Assembly (NCBI GenBank): GCA_020200995.1
Contig: JAIVHQ010000206.1
Location: 1-35,205, forward strand
Reading direction: 5' to 3'
DNA length: 35,205 bases
Source: Flavobacteriales bacterium
GTDB taxonomy: Bacteria > Bacteroidota > Bacteroidia > Flavobacteriales_D > Cryomorphaceae
Part shown: in pieces, positions 1-8,580 of the stretch
Numbering within the stretch: the stretch's first letter is position 1
Layout: the number at the start of each line of letters is the position of its first letter
Program-made: the position numbers and the translations under genes
The notes under the pieces: generated by a model
Told to the model about the DNA's origin: nothing
Database searches by the model: none
Seen by the model: only the letters and a program-made list of their open reading frames with translations

Positions 1-265
1 TATAAACCGGATTTCAGAGTAATAGCATCTCGATACACCTTCGCTTCGCTGCGGCACTCGATGTGACGGTTATTTTTATTAACGTATAATTTGTTCTAAG
101 GAACCCGTCAGTTCGAGTGCTGCACATTTTCGCGCTGTATTTGAAGAACGATTTATAAACCGGATTTCAGAGTAATAGCATCTCGATACACCGCTCCTGC
201 GTCACGGCACTCGATGTGACGGTTATTTTTATCCATGGATAATTCGATCTAAGGATCTCATCAGG
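1..265. repeat. Two direct copies of a dispersed-type intergenic repeat (period 153 bp), each with a variable 13-nt core; the first copy starts at the window edge
   Basis: tataaaccggatttcagagtaatagcatctcgatacacc at 1-39 is repeated exactly at 154-192; ggcactcgatgtgacggttatttttat is shared at 53-79 and 206-232; the intervening 13 nt differ (ttcgcttcgctgc vs gctcctgcgtcac); weaker similarity continues to about 112/265. Confidence 0.85.
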
Positions 266-307
266 AAGCATCTCCACGTCAAAACAGGTCTGAAAGAATG
301 CCATAAT

Positions 308-1765
308 TCAATATTTCCCATACGCAGACACAAGCCACCGCTCCACGGCGATCCGCACATCCACGGAGCTCCCGGCGTAATTATTTGCCGAAAAGGCAAA
401 CCCCAGCTCCCTTCCGGAAAAGGCATTGAAGGTGCCGGCATAGGCTTTTACCCTATCCATCGACCCGCTTTTTGCGCGCATATTGCCATCGAGGTTGGTG
501 TTTTTGGCGAAATATTTCACGGTTCCCTCCTTTCCAGCCAGGGGCATGGCCTTGAGCAGGTGGGTGCGCAATTCATCGCGCTGCGAGGCCCTCACCAGGA
601 TTTGTGTCACCATCTTTGAAGAAACGGCATTGAACCGCGAGAGTCCGCTGCCGTCGTAGGCAAAGAAAGGTTTGTCGAGGCCTGTGAAACGCGAATAGTA
701 GGCGGTGAGGGCGGCTATTCCGCCTTCGAGAGTCGGATCGCCGCTGCGCACCCCGAGCTGAAAGAGAAGGCATTCGGCAAAGAGGTTATCGCTCTCGACA
801 AGCATGTGCCTCACAAGGTCAGTGAGGGGCGGCGAGCGGTACTCTGAGATGCGCTTGAGGGTGGCCGGCTCGGGCATGGTCACCGACTCGGCGCGGTAGC
901 CGCCCGCCACGAAGATGCCGAGTGACTTGATGCGCTCGTGGAGGTGATAGGCCGCAAAGAGTGGCGGGTCAGGCAGGCTTCCCTTTACGGAAAAAGAAGA
1001 CCGGCCCAAAGGCAGGGTGCCGCGTACCTTTCGCTCGTTGCTGCCCGGAGCGCCGAAGATGTAGGCCAAATCGGTCTGCACAGTGCTGCTGTAGACCTCG
1101 CTGCTGAGTGTGAGGCGGGGCACTTCGGGCGCGACGCCGTTCATTTGGGCCGGGCGCCCGGGCTCGGCGGGGGTGCTGAAGTCGATGAAGTAGGTATTGT
1201 CGTGAATGTTGAGCCCCGATACGGCCGCGCCGTAATAATTGGCCATATCTTCCCAAATGCGGGTGCGCGGGATTCCGTCGCCGCGAAAATGGGCCGAATT
1301 GGCCACCACCACTCCCGTGATGGAATCGATGCCGAGGGCTTTAATCTCTGCCGCCCATGCTGTGATCAAAGCATCGAAACCGGGCTCAAAATGGCGAGAC
1401 CCAAGGGAGGGATCACCACCGCCCGCCAGGTAGATATCTCCGTAAAGAATGCGTCCGTCTATGCGGCCTCGATAGGCGAGCGTGGTACGAAAGCGAAAGT
1501 CGGAGCCGAGTTCATCAAGGGCCGCCGCAGCGGTAATGATTTTCCAAACAGAAGCGGGGCAGAGTTTCTCATCGGGCCTGAACGACTCGAGCACTTCACC
1601 CGTGGCCAAATCGACGAGGGTGGCAGTTACAGCTGCTCCGCGCATCGCATTTCCCGAAAAGAAATGATCGATATCGCGCTGTGCCGCTGCCGGGTTCACA
1701 AAACCCTGCGCACCCAAAAGACTGATGCACAGAATCGCAACACTTAAAGAGGGTTTCATTCTCAT
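308..1765 (-). CDS. dacB: D-alanyl-D-alanine carboxypeptidase/endopeptidase (PBP4, DacB family)
   Basis: 485 aa with signal peptide; active-site motifs PASVWK (SxxK), VESDN (SxN) and AKSG (KSG). Confidence 0.9.
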   Translation of the reverse strand: MRMKPSLSVAILCISLLGAQGFVNPAAAQRDIDHFFSGNAMRGAAVTATLVDLATGEVLESFRPDEKLCPASVWKIITAAAALDELGSDFRFRTTLAYRGRIDGRILYGDIYLAGGGDPSLGSRHFEPGFDALITAWAAEIKALGIDSITGVVVANSAHFRGDGIPRTRIWEDMANYYGAAVSGLNIHDNTYFIDFSTPAEPGRPAQMNGVAPEVPRLTLSSEVYSSTVQTDLAYIFGAPGSNERKVRGTLPLGRSSFSVKGSLPDPPLFAAYHLHERIKSLGIFVAGGYRAESVTMPEPATLKRISEYRSPPLTDLVRHMLVESDNLFAECLLFQLGVRSGDPTLEGGIAALTAYYSRFTGLDKPFFAYDGSGLSRFNAVSSKMVTQILVRASQRDELRTHLLKAMPLAGKEGTVKYFAKNTNLDGNMRAKSGSMDRVKAYAGTFNAFSGRELGFAFSANNYAGSSVDVRIAVERWLVSAYGKY

Positions 1766-1825
1766 AATACGCTTGCATAGATAATGTAAATATGCGGCCT
1801 TTGGTATAAATTAGGCCCGATTAAC

Positions 1826-3511
1826 GTGTGCGGAATCGCCGGAATATGGACCCGAAAGGGAATTGAAAACAGCCACCTCGAAGCCTTGGATGCTTCATCG
1901 GGGTGCATCGCCCGGCGCGGGCCCGACGCCGAGGGAGTCAAAACCTATACCAAAGCGGCCTTCGCGCACAGGCGCCTCTCCATCATCGACACCTCGGCCC
2001 GGGCCAATCAGCCCATGACCGACCCATCAGGCCGCTACTGCTTAGTATTCAACGGGGAAATCTACAACCACAAGGCCCTCGGCGCCGATTTGAGCGTTCG
2101 CTACGGGATTGAGTTTACCACATCGAGCGACACGGAAGTACTGCTCCACGGGCTCATTCACGAGGGCACCGACTTCCTGCCCAAACTGAACGGATTCTTT
2201 GCCTTCGCGCTGTATGATTCGGAGCGGCATCACCTGACTTGTGCGCGCGACCGTTACGGGATCAAACCGTTTTTCTACACGGCCGGTGACGATGCCTTTG
2301 CATTCGGGAGCTCGCTGACTTCGGTTCACGCTTTTTGCCGAAAGGCCGAAATAGACCACGACGCACTCGCCACCTACCTGCAGCTGAGCTACATTCCCGA
2401 CCCGGCTACCATCCTGAAAGGGGTGAAAGTGATCACACTTCTGGCCCGGAGGGAGGACAGCGAGATCCCGGCCTTTTCGATCGGCTTTCCCGACAATCCG
2501 TACTTCGACGAAAGCGCGAATGCCCGAGCGGCTGCGCGCCACATCGGTGTGCGACACGAAGTATTTGAGGTGCGGGAAAAAGACATCGAGGGGGAGCTCC
2601 GGCAAATTTTAGATGCCATCGACGAGCCCTTTGCCGACTCCTCGGCGGTGTTGGTCAACATCCTGTCGCAGCGCACGCGAAAAGAGGTAAAAGTAGCCCT
2701 GAGCGGCGACGGGGCCGACGAGCTACTGGGCGGGTACAACAAGCACCGCGCCCTGCTGAGGTCGCTGGAAAAGGGAGCCGTGAACCGCACACTGCGCACC
2801 TCGGCGCCGGTGCTGGGGCTGCTGCCCGCCTCGCGGAGCCACGCGGTGTTTGACCGATTGCGCAAAATAAAGCGCTACAGCCGCGGCCTTAAGCTCGACT
2901 TTGCCGATCGATACATCGAATGGGCCTCGTTTACACGTCGAAAAGACGCGCAATCACTTCTGCTTCGACCTTTCCCAACGGGGCTGCATCCCGATGCGGA
3001 GGGAAAATTTACCGGACTCGACCCGAGCGATTTCAACTCCGTACTGCGTACCGACATCGGGCTTGTGCTCGCCAATGACATGCTCTGCAAAGTAGACACC
3101 ATGAGTATGCACCGCGCCCTCGAGGTGCGCGTGCCCTTTCTGGACCACCGCGTCGTGGATTTCGTGCTTTCCCTCCCCGCTTCCGAAAAAATAGACAGCG
3201 TCGGTGGCAAAAAATTGCTGCGTAAAGCCTTCAAAGAAGATTTCCCCCCCGGATTTTTCGACCGGGGAAAGCGCGGTTTTGAAGCCCCGCTGCGGCACTG
3301 GATGTGCACGGTACTGAAGCCCGAACTCGACCGTCTGCTGGCGGAAGAATTTCTTGAGGCACAGGGAATTTTCAACATTACCAACATCCTTAAATTGCGC
3401 CGAAAGGCGGTGAGCAAAAATCCCGGCGACAGCCCTCACACCCTTTGGGCCGTCTTTGTTTTTCAGCATTGGTGGGAGCGCATTGCAGCGGGAAAAGTCT
3501 TGGTGAAATAA
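1826..3511 (+). CDS. asnB: Asparagine synthase (glutamine-hydrolysing) family protein lacking the PP-loop segment; probably non-functional as a synthetase or an assembly-affected gene
   Basis: Starts (GTG) MCGIAGIW with the N-terminal Cys nucleophile; RRGPDAEG, NGEIYNH and VALSGDGADELLGGYNKH present; SGGxDSS absent between LKGVKVI and LLARREDSEIPAFSIGF. Confidence 0.85.
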   Translation: MCGIAGIWTRKGIENSHLEALDASSGCIARRGPDAEGVKTYTKAAFAHRRLSIIDTSARANQPMTDPSGRYCLVFNGEIYNHKALGADLSVRYGIEFTTSSDTEVLLHGLIHEGTDFLPKLNGFFAFALYDSERHHLTCARDRYGIKPFFYTAGDDAFAFGSSLTSVHAFCRKAEIDHDALATYLQLSYIPDPATILKGVKVITLLARREDSEIPAFSIGFPDNPYFDESANARAAARHIGVRHEVFEVREKDIEGELRQILDAIDEPFADSSAVLVNILSQRTRKEVKVALSGDGADELLGGYNKHRALLRSLEKGAVNRTLRTSAPVLGLLPASRSHAVFDRLRKIKRYSRGLKLDFADRYIEWASFTRRKDAQSLLLRPFPTGLHPDAEGKFTGLDPSDFNSVLRTDIGLVLANDMLCKVDTMSMHRALEVRVPFLDHRVVDFVLSLPASEKIDSVGGKKLLRKAFKEDFPPGFFDRGKRGFEAPLRHWMCTVLKPELDRLLAEEFLEAQGIFNITNILKLRRKAVSKNPGDSPHTLWAVFVFQHWWERIAAGKVLVK

Positions 3512-3513
3512 AT

Positions 3514-3521
3514 TACCTTCG
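3514..3521 (+). promoter_or_regulatory. Possible Bacteroidetes -7 element (TACCTTCG) for the GT1 gene
   Basis: TAnnTTyG-like octamer 7 nt before ATG 3529; no clear -33 partner. Confidence 0.35.
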
Positions 3522-3528
3522 CAGCCCC

Positions 3529-4707
3529 ATGCCGCGCATACTCCGCATCATTAACCGCTTCAACCTGGGTGGGCCCACTTACAATGCGGCCTACCTGACC
3601 AAATATGTCAAAAACGGCTATGACACCATGCTGGTAGGCGGCATGAAGGACAAGAGTGAAGACAGCTCACAGTTTATAGTAGAAAACCTCGGTCTCACCC
3701 CCGAAGTCATATCCGAAATGCGGCGTGAAATCAACCCTTTTCACGATTACGCGGCATACAAAAGGTTGAAGAAAATCATCGCCGATTACAAACCGGATAT
3801 CGTGCATACCCACGCCTCGAAACCCGGTGCACTGGGCAGGTGGGCCGCCCACCAAATGAAAGTTCCCGTGATCGTGCACACCTTTCACGGCCATGTGTTT
3901 CATTCGTATTTCAATCCGGCAGTTACGGGTTTTTACAAAGGGCTGGAGCGAAAACTCGCCTCAGTGAGCACCCGCATCGTGGCCATCAGCGAGAGGCAAA
4001 AGGAAGAGCTCTCGACGGAGCACGGAATATGCCCTCCCGAAAAAATTGAAGTGATTCCGCTTGGCTTTGATCTCCAAAGATTTCAAGACGGGATTGACGA
4101 AAAACGCCATGTATTTCGGACAGAGTTTAAGCTCGGACCCGACGATGTAGCCGTCGCGATCATCGGACGCCTGGTGCCAATAAAAAACCACCACATGTTC
4201 TTGAATGTATTGAAGCGCGTGATGCCCCAAGTGCGCTACCGCACCAAGGCATTCATTATAGGCGATGGTGAAGTGCGCAGTGAACTGGAAAATTATTGCG
4301 ACGAGATTGGTCTCAGTTACAGCAGCGATTCGGAGGATGACGTGGACGTATATTTCACCTCTTGGGTGAAAAAAGTGGATTTTGTAAATGCCGGGGCCGA
4401 CATAATCGCGCTTACTTCCAAAAACGAAGGCACCCCGGTGAGCCTCATCGAGGCCCAGGCGGCAAACCGTGCCGTGGTATCAACCCGAGTGGGCGGAATC
4501 GAGGATGTGGTAATCCCTGGAAAAACCGCATTGCTGAGCGAGCCTGACGACGAAGATAAATTTGCTGCCAATTTGCTTACCCTGATTAACGACAAGGAAA
4601 TGCGCGATAGATTCGGAGCGGCCGGATGGTCATTTGTGAAGGAAAAATTTCACTTTGACCGTTTGGTGCGCGATATCACCTCGATGTACGACCGTCTATT
4701 GGCATAA
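3529..4707 (+). CDS. Glycosyltransferase family 4 / GT1-like (GT-B fold)
   Basis: ORF 3445-4707, likely real start ATG 3529 (MPRILRIINRFNLGGPTYNA); GRLVPIKNH and SKNEGTPVSLIEAQAANRAVVSTRVGGIEDVV motifs. Confidence 0.88.
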   Translation: MPRILRIINRFNLGGPTYNAAYLTKYVKNGYDTMLVGGMKDKSEDSSQFIVENLGLTPEVISEMRREINPFHDYAAYKRLKKIIADYKPDIVHTHASKPGALGRWAAHQMKVPVIVHTFHGHVFHSYFNPAVTGFYKGLERKLASVSTRIVAISERQKEELSTEHGICPPEKIEVIPLGFDLQRFQDGIDEKRHVFRTEFKLGPDDVAVAIIGRLVPIKNHHMFLNVLKRVMPQVRYRTKAFIIGDGEVRSELENYCDEIGLSYSSDSEDDVDVYFTSWVKKVDFVNAGADIIALTSKNEGTPVSLIEAQAANRAVVSTRVGGIEDVVIPGKTALLSEPDDEDKFAANLLTLINDKEMRDRFGAAGWSFVKEKFHFDRLVRDITSMYDRLLA

Positions 4708-4713
4708 TTTTAA

Positions 4714-4721
4714 TACTTTCG
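4714..4721 (+). promoter_or_regulatory. Possible Bacteroidetes -7 element (TACTTTCG) for the polysaccharide export gene
   Basis: Octamer 16 nt before ATG 4738. Confidence 0.3.
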
Positions 4722-4737
4722 GTGCTTGAATCCGTCG

Positions 4738-5571
4738 ATGAACCCCGCATTTATGAGGCACTTTCTGTTTTGGCTCGTTGTTTCCTTTTTTCTGGGGAGC
4801 TGTACCGTCAATAAAGACTTACTTTTCAAAACTCCGGTGGGATACGAGTATGCCCGGCAGCCCGATTCTCTGGGGCCATCGGCAAGGCTATCGCCGAATA
4901 ATTTTATCACGATGAACTTCTTCACCGGCAATGGCTACATGTTGGTGGAAATGGGTATTGGCGGAGGATCGATGCTCGGCGGGCCGAGTCAGGGCGGACA
5001 GCAACAGATGATGATGATGCGGGGCGGAGGCATGCAATACCTGATCGACCGCGACGGGACCGCCAAAATGCCGGTGTTGGGTCGGGTAAAACTGGAGGGG
5101 CTCAGCATTCGTGAGGCGGAGTTGTATTTGGAAAGCCTCTACTCCCAATATTACAACGAGCCATACATCATGCTCAATGTTCAAAACAACAGGGCCATTG
5201 TATCACCGGGTGCGGGAGGTACAGCACAAGTGATTCCGCTGATGAATAACAATACCACGCTGATGGAAGCACTCGCCATGGCCGGAGGCATCAACGACCG
5301 GGGTGTGGCTTCTAAAATTAAGCTGATCCGCCAAAATGAAGAAACCAAAGAGCGTGAAATCTTTCTCATTGACCTCTCAACCGTTGATGGCTTGAATCAG
5401 GCCGACCTGATCATTCAACCCAATGACATCATTTATGTCGAACCGCTGCCACTGCTCGCAAGGGAATTTATCCAGGAGATTTCTCCTGTGATTACGCTGG
5501 TTACCACTTCTGTTTCGCTGATCACCACGACAATACTCATCTTGCAACTTTTCGAGGGGGAGGGGAACTGA
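4738..5571 (+). CDS. Polysaccharide export outer-membrane lipoprotein (Wza/BexD-like, SLBB)
   Basis: Lipobox-like FLGSC, poly_export-type YLIDRDGTAKMPVLGRVKLEGLSIREAE, SLBB-like NNNTTLMEALAMAGGI, C-terminal hydrophobic segment; adjacent to a Wzc-like gene. Confidence 0.88.
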   Translation: MNPAFMRHFLFWLVVSFFLGSCTVNKDLLFKTPVGYEYARQPDSLGPSARLSPNNFITMNFFTGNGYMLVEMGIGGGSMLGGPSQGGQQQMMMMRGGGMQYLIDRDGTAKMPVLGRVKLEGLSIREAELYLESLYSQYYNEPYIMLNVQNNRAIVSPGAGGTAQVIPLMNNNTTLMEALAMAGGINDRGVASKIKLIRQNEETKEREIFLIDLSTVDGLNQADLIIQPNDIIYVEPLPLLAREFIQEISPVITLVTTSVSLITTTILILQLFEGEGN

Positions 5572-5572
5572 A

Positions 5573-8026
5573 ATGTACAACGAAGACATTTCGAACGTCA
5601 ACAGCAACTTCGAGAGCTACAAGGAGCGCCTCACAAACTTCAGCAACGAGTTTGAGCCGGGTCTGTTTTTGTACATCCTACGCAAGAACATTATCCTGAT
5701 CATTTCGATTGTGGCCCTGGCTCTGATAGGGTCATACATCTATTTGAGGTACACAAGCCCCACTTTCGAAGCCAAAACAATCATACAGCTCGGCAGCAGC
5801 GACCAGGCAAAGCGCATACTGAATGTCAACCAGTTTTCGGACGATAACAGCCTGCTGAAGGAGATCGAGCTGATGAAATCCAAGCTATTAATAACCCGGG
5901 TTGTAAACCAGCTGCCCCTTCAAATTTCTTACTTCGAAAAAGGTGAGTTTCTCACCGATCAAAAATACCCGCGTTCGTCCTTCATGATCGAAATTGAATC
6001 GATACAGGACTCATCCATTTTGGATGCACCTATAGATGTTCGCTTTTCCGACGACAAGTCGTACAACCTTGAGCTCTACGGCAGAAAATTGAACGAGAAT
6101 GCTGCCATTGGTGAATCTGTTACTAACGAATACTTCACGCACAAGCTTATGGTGGTGGATGCCCAGCACTATCAACGTGTAAGTCAGGGTGAAGTGACGT
6201 TTTACTTCAGAATAAACAAACCATCGACACTGGCCAACCAATTCAGCAGGCAGCTCGACATCAAAATCCTCAACAACACGGCCAAAACGATCGAGATCAG
6301 CATGCGCGATAAAAATGCCGGGATCGCGCGCGATTTTGTCACCACCCATGCCGAAGAATACATCAAATTTGACCTGGAAAATCGGGAGCAAAGTGCCACG
6401 AACATTCTTCGATTCATTGATAATCAACTCGACACCGTGTATCAAAACTTGCGCGACTCGGAGCTTCAGCTCAATGTATACAAGCAGGAGAATAAAATAT
6501 CAAATCTCGATAATCTGTCAGGATCTTACTTTCAGGTGTTTAGAGAATTTGAAGAAGAACTACTTAAACTGGACCTGGAAGAGACCATGCTGGATCAGGT
6601 GCTTCTGACCATTGAAGAGGGAGGAAGCGAAATAGATGTCTACCAACTCATTCCGCTTCTCTCGGGAACCTCTTATGAAAATTCGGTGGCAATGATGCTG
6701 GAAAAGCTGAGAAGCCTGCTCACGATGCGTGAGGAGATCCAGTTTGACATGAAGGAAACCAGTAAGAAGTTTGAAAAAATAAATACCAGCATTGCTATTC
6801 AGCAGCGGCTGATCGTAGAAAGTGTTCAATCTTCGAGGGGGAAAATCAGGTCGCGAAAGGAAAACATCCGTTCGAAAATGAACGAATACGAGAGCGGCTT
6901 CAGCGAGCTCCCCGATAAAGAATTAGAGTTTGCCCGACTTCGCAGGCTTTTCGAAATCAACGAAAAGTACTATACGATGCTGTTGGAAAAGAAAACGCAA
7001 TACCGCATTTCGCAGGCGGGATTCGTAACGGAAAACAGGATTCTGGAACGACTCATCAGCTCGGGCAGCCCCATTTCGCCCAAAAAAGGATTGATCACAG
7101 GGGGCTCGCTGGCCGTGGCATTGCTCCTGGGGCTGGGCATTGTCGTCGTGAAGTATGTGTTGCACAATAAGATTACCTCCATCAAAGAAATCGTGAAGAT
7201 GAGCAATGCCACGATGACAGTCCTCGGCATGGTTCCTAAATACAAGAAAGACATTCCCACATCCCAGCTTTTGATCGATAAAAGTCCGAAAAGCATGATT
7301 TCGGAATCGTTCAGAAGTTTGCGTACCAACCTTCAGTTTCTCACCGATGGTTCGGAGAGCAAAAAAGCCAAGATGATTGCCATTACCTCCACCACCTCTG
7401 GTGAGGGAAAAACCTTTGTGGCCATCAACCTTGCAGGCATCATTGCCTATTCAGGTCAACGCGTTATCGTTCTGGACCTCGACATGCGAAAACCCAAAAT
7501 CCACCTCGGATTTGATGTGGACAACGACCAAGGGATGAGCACGATACTCATTGGTAAATCGACCCTGGAAGAAAGCATTGTAAACAGTAAGGTTGACAAC
7601 CTCGACTTCATCACAGCGGGTCCCATACCACCGAATCCTGCAGAATTGGTGATGAGCAAACGCATGCAGGAAGTGCTAAAGATCCTGAAGACACAATATG
7701 ATGTCATCATCATTGACAACCCGCCGGTGGGCATGGTGACCGATGGAATCCCCATGATTAAGCAGGCCGACAGCCCGATTTACATATTCAGGGCCGACAT
7801 GTCAAACAAGCAGTGTATTCACATGGTAGATAGGCTCATCAATGAAAACAGCCTGACCAAGCTCTCTGTGGTGTTGAATTGTGTGGATGTGGACCGGAAC
7901 AAATATGGCAACAACTACGGCTACGGTTATGGCTACGGATATGGCTACGGCTACGGTCACGGCTACTACGACGACGATAAACACAAAAGCCCGAAAGGGT
8001 TTTTCGAACGCCTTTTCGGTAGCTGA
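5573..8026 (+). CDS. Wzc-like polysaccharide co-polymerase / bacterial tyrosine kinase
   Basis: Two TM segments, long coiled periplasmic region, Walker A SGEGKT, Walker A' VIVLDLDMRKPK, Walker B VIIIDNPP, Tyr-rich C-terminal tail. Confidence 0.92.
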   Translation: MYNEDISNVNSNFESYKERLTNFSNEFEPGLFLYILRKNIILIISIVALALIGSYIYLRYTSPTFEAKTIIQLGSSDQAKRILNVNQFSDDNSLLKEIELMKSKLLITRVVNQLPLQISYFEKGEFLTDQKYPRSSFMIEIESIQDSSILDAPIDVRFSDDKSYNLELYGRKLNENAAIGESVTNEYFTHKLMVVDAQHYQRVSQGEVTFYFRINKPSTLANQFSRQLDIKILNNTAKTIEISMRDKNAGIARDFVTTHAEEYIKFDLENREQSATNILRFIDNQLDTVYQNLRDSELQLNVYKQENKISNLDNLSGSYFQVFREFEEELLKLDLEETMLDQVLLTIEEGGSEIDVYQLIPLLSGTSYENSVAMMLEKLRSLLTMREEIQFDMKETSKKFEKINTSIAIQQRLIVESVQSSRGKIRSRKENIRSKMNEYESGFSELPDKELEFARLRRLFEINEKYYTMLLEKKTQYRISQAGFVTENRILERLISSGSPISPKKGLITGGSLAVALLLGLGIVVVKYVLHNKITSIKEIVKMSNATMTVLGMVPKYKKDIPTSQLLIDKSPKSMISESFRSLRTNLQFLTDGSESKKAKMIAITSTTSGEGKTFVAINLAGIIAYSGQRVIVLDLDMRKPKIHLGFDVDNDQGMSTILIGKSTLEESIVNSKVDNLDFITAGPIPPNPAELVMSKRMQEVLKILKTQYDVIIIDNPPVGMVTDGIPMIKQADSPIYIFRADMSNKQCIHMVDRLINENSLTKLSVVLNCVDVDRNKYGNNYGYGYGYGYGYGYGHGYYDDDKHKSPKGFFERLFGS
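7915..7969 (+). repeat. In-gene Tyr-Gly dipeptide repeat (YG)7-HG-YY
   Basis: tac/tat-ggN codons repeated seven times with synonymous variation. Confidence 0.9.
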
Positions 8027-8574
8027 TGAAAATAACTCCCCTCGACATACCGGCCGTATTGCTCATCGAACCACGTGTGTTCGAAGACGGGCGCGGCTAT
8101 TTTTTCGAAAGCTTCAATCGGTCTGCTTTTCAGTCAGCTACGGGCAACATGCTCGACTTTGTTCAGGACAACGAATCTCTTTCGAAAAAAGGTGTGTTGC
8201 GCGGACTTCACCTTCAGCGCCCTCCCCATGAGCAGGGCAAGCTTGTGAGGGTGGTCTCGGGTTCCGTTTTCGACGTGGCCGTTGATCTGCGCAAGTCATC
8301 ACCCCATTACGGGAAGTGGTGTGGTGCCACCCTCAGCGCAACCAATAAAAAACAGCTCTTCATACCCCCCGGCTTTGCCCACGGATTTGCCGTGCTCGAA
8401 AACGACACGGTTTTCTCGTATAAATGCACCGGATATTACAACCAAGATAGTGAAGTATGCCTCGCGTGGAATGATCCTGATATCGGCATTGATTGGCCGC
8501 TGAAAAACCCGGTCGTTTCCGAAAAAGACAGCCTGCATGCCGGGGCATTTGCTACATTTAAATCTCCCTTTTGA
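8026..8574 (+). CDS. rfbC: dTDP-4-dehydrorhamnose 3,5-epimerase
   Basis: 182 aa; VLRGLHLQRPPHEQGKLVRVVSGSVFDVAVDLRKSSPHYGKW and FIPPGFAHGFAVL motifs; start overlaps the wzc-like stop (TGATG). Confidence 0.93.
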   Translation: MKITPLDIPAVLLIEPRVFEDGRGYFFESFNRSAFQSATGNMLDFVQDNESLSKKGVLRGLHLQRPPHEQGKLVRVVSGSVFDVAVDLRKSSPHYGKWCGATLSATNKKQLFIPPGFAHGFAVLENDTVFSYKCTGYYNQDSEVCLAWNDPDIGIDWPLKNPVVSEKDSLHAGAFATFKSPF

Positions 8575-8580
8575 CACACC

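Noticed and set aside
1-265. CRISPR array
   Set aside because: Only two copies, 153-bp period, with a short variable core inside a structured repeat; no cas genes.
938-1747. 269-aa + strand ORF opposite dacB
   Set aside because: Fully antisense to a clearly coding PBP4 gene; composition reads as a shadow ORF in GC-rich sequence.
2042-2605. 187-aa minus-strand ORF (and 2875-3469 ORFs) opposite asnB
   Set aside because: Shadow ORFs with no recognisable motif; the + strand is clearly coding.
7802-8066. Val/Ala- and Arg/Ser-rich minus-strand ORFs at the wzc tail
   Set aside because: Reverse-complement translation of the Tyr-Gly repeat.
8026-8574. rfbC without rfbA/B/D neighbours
   Set aside because: The other genes may lie elsewhere in the genome; the window alone cannot show that it is an orphan.
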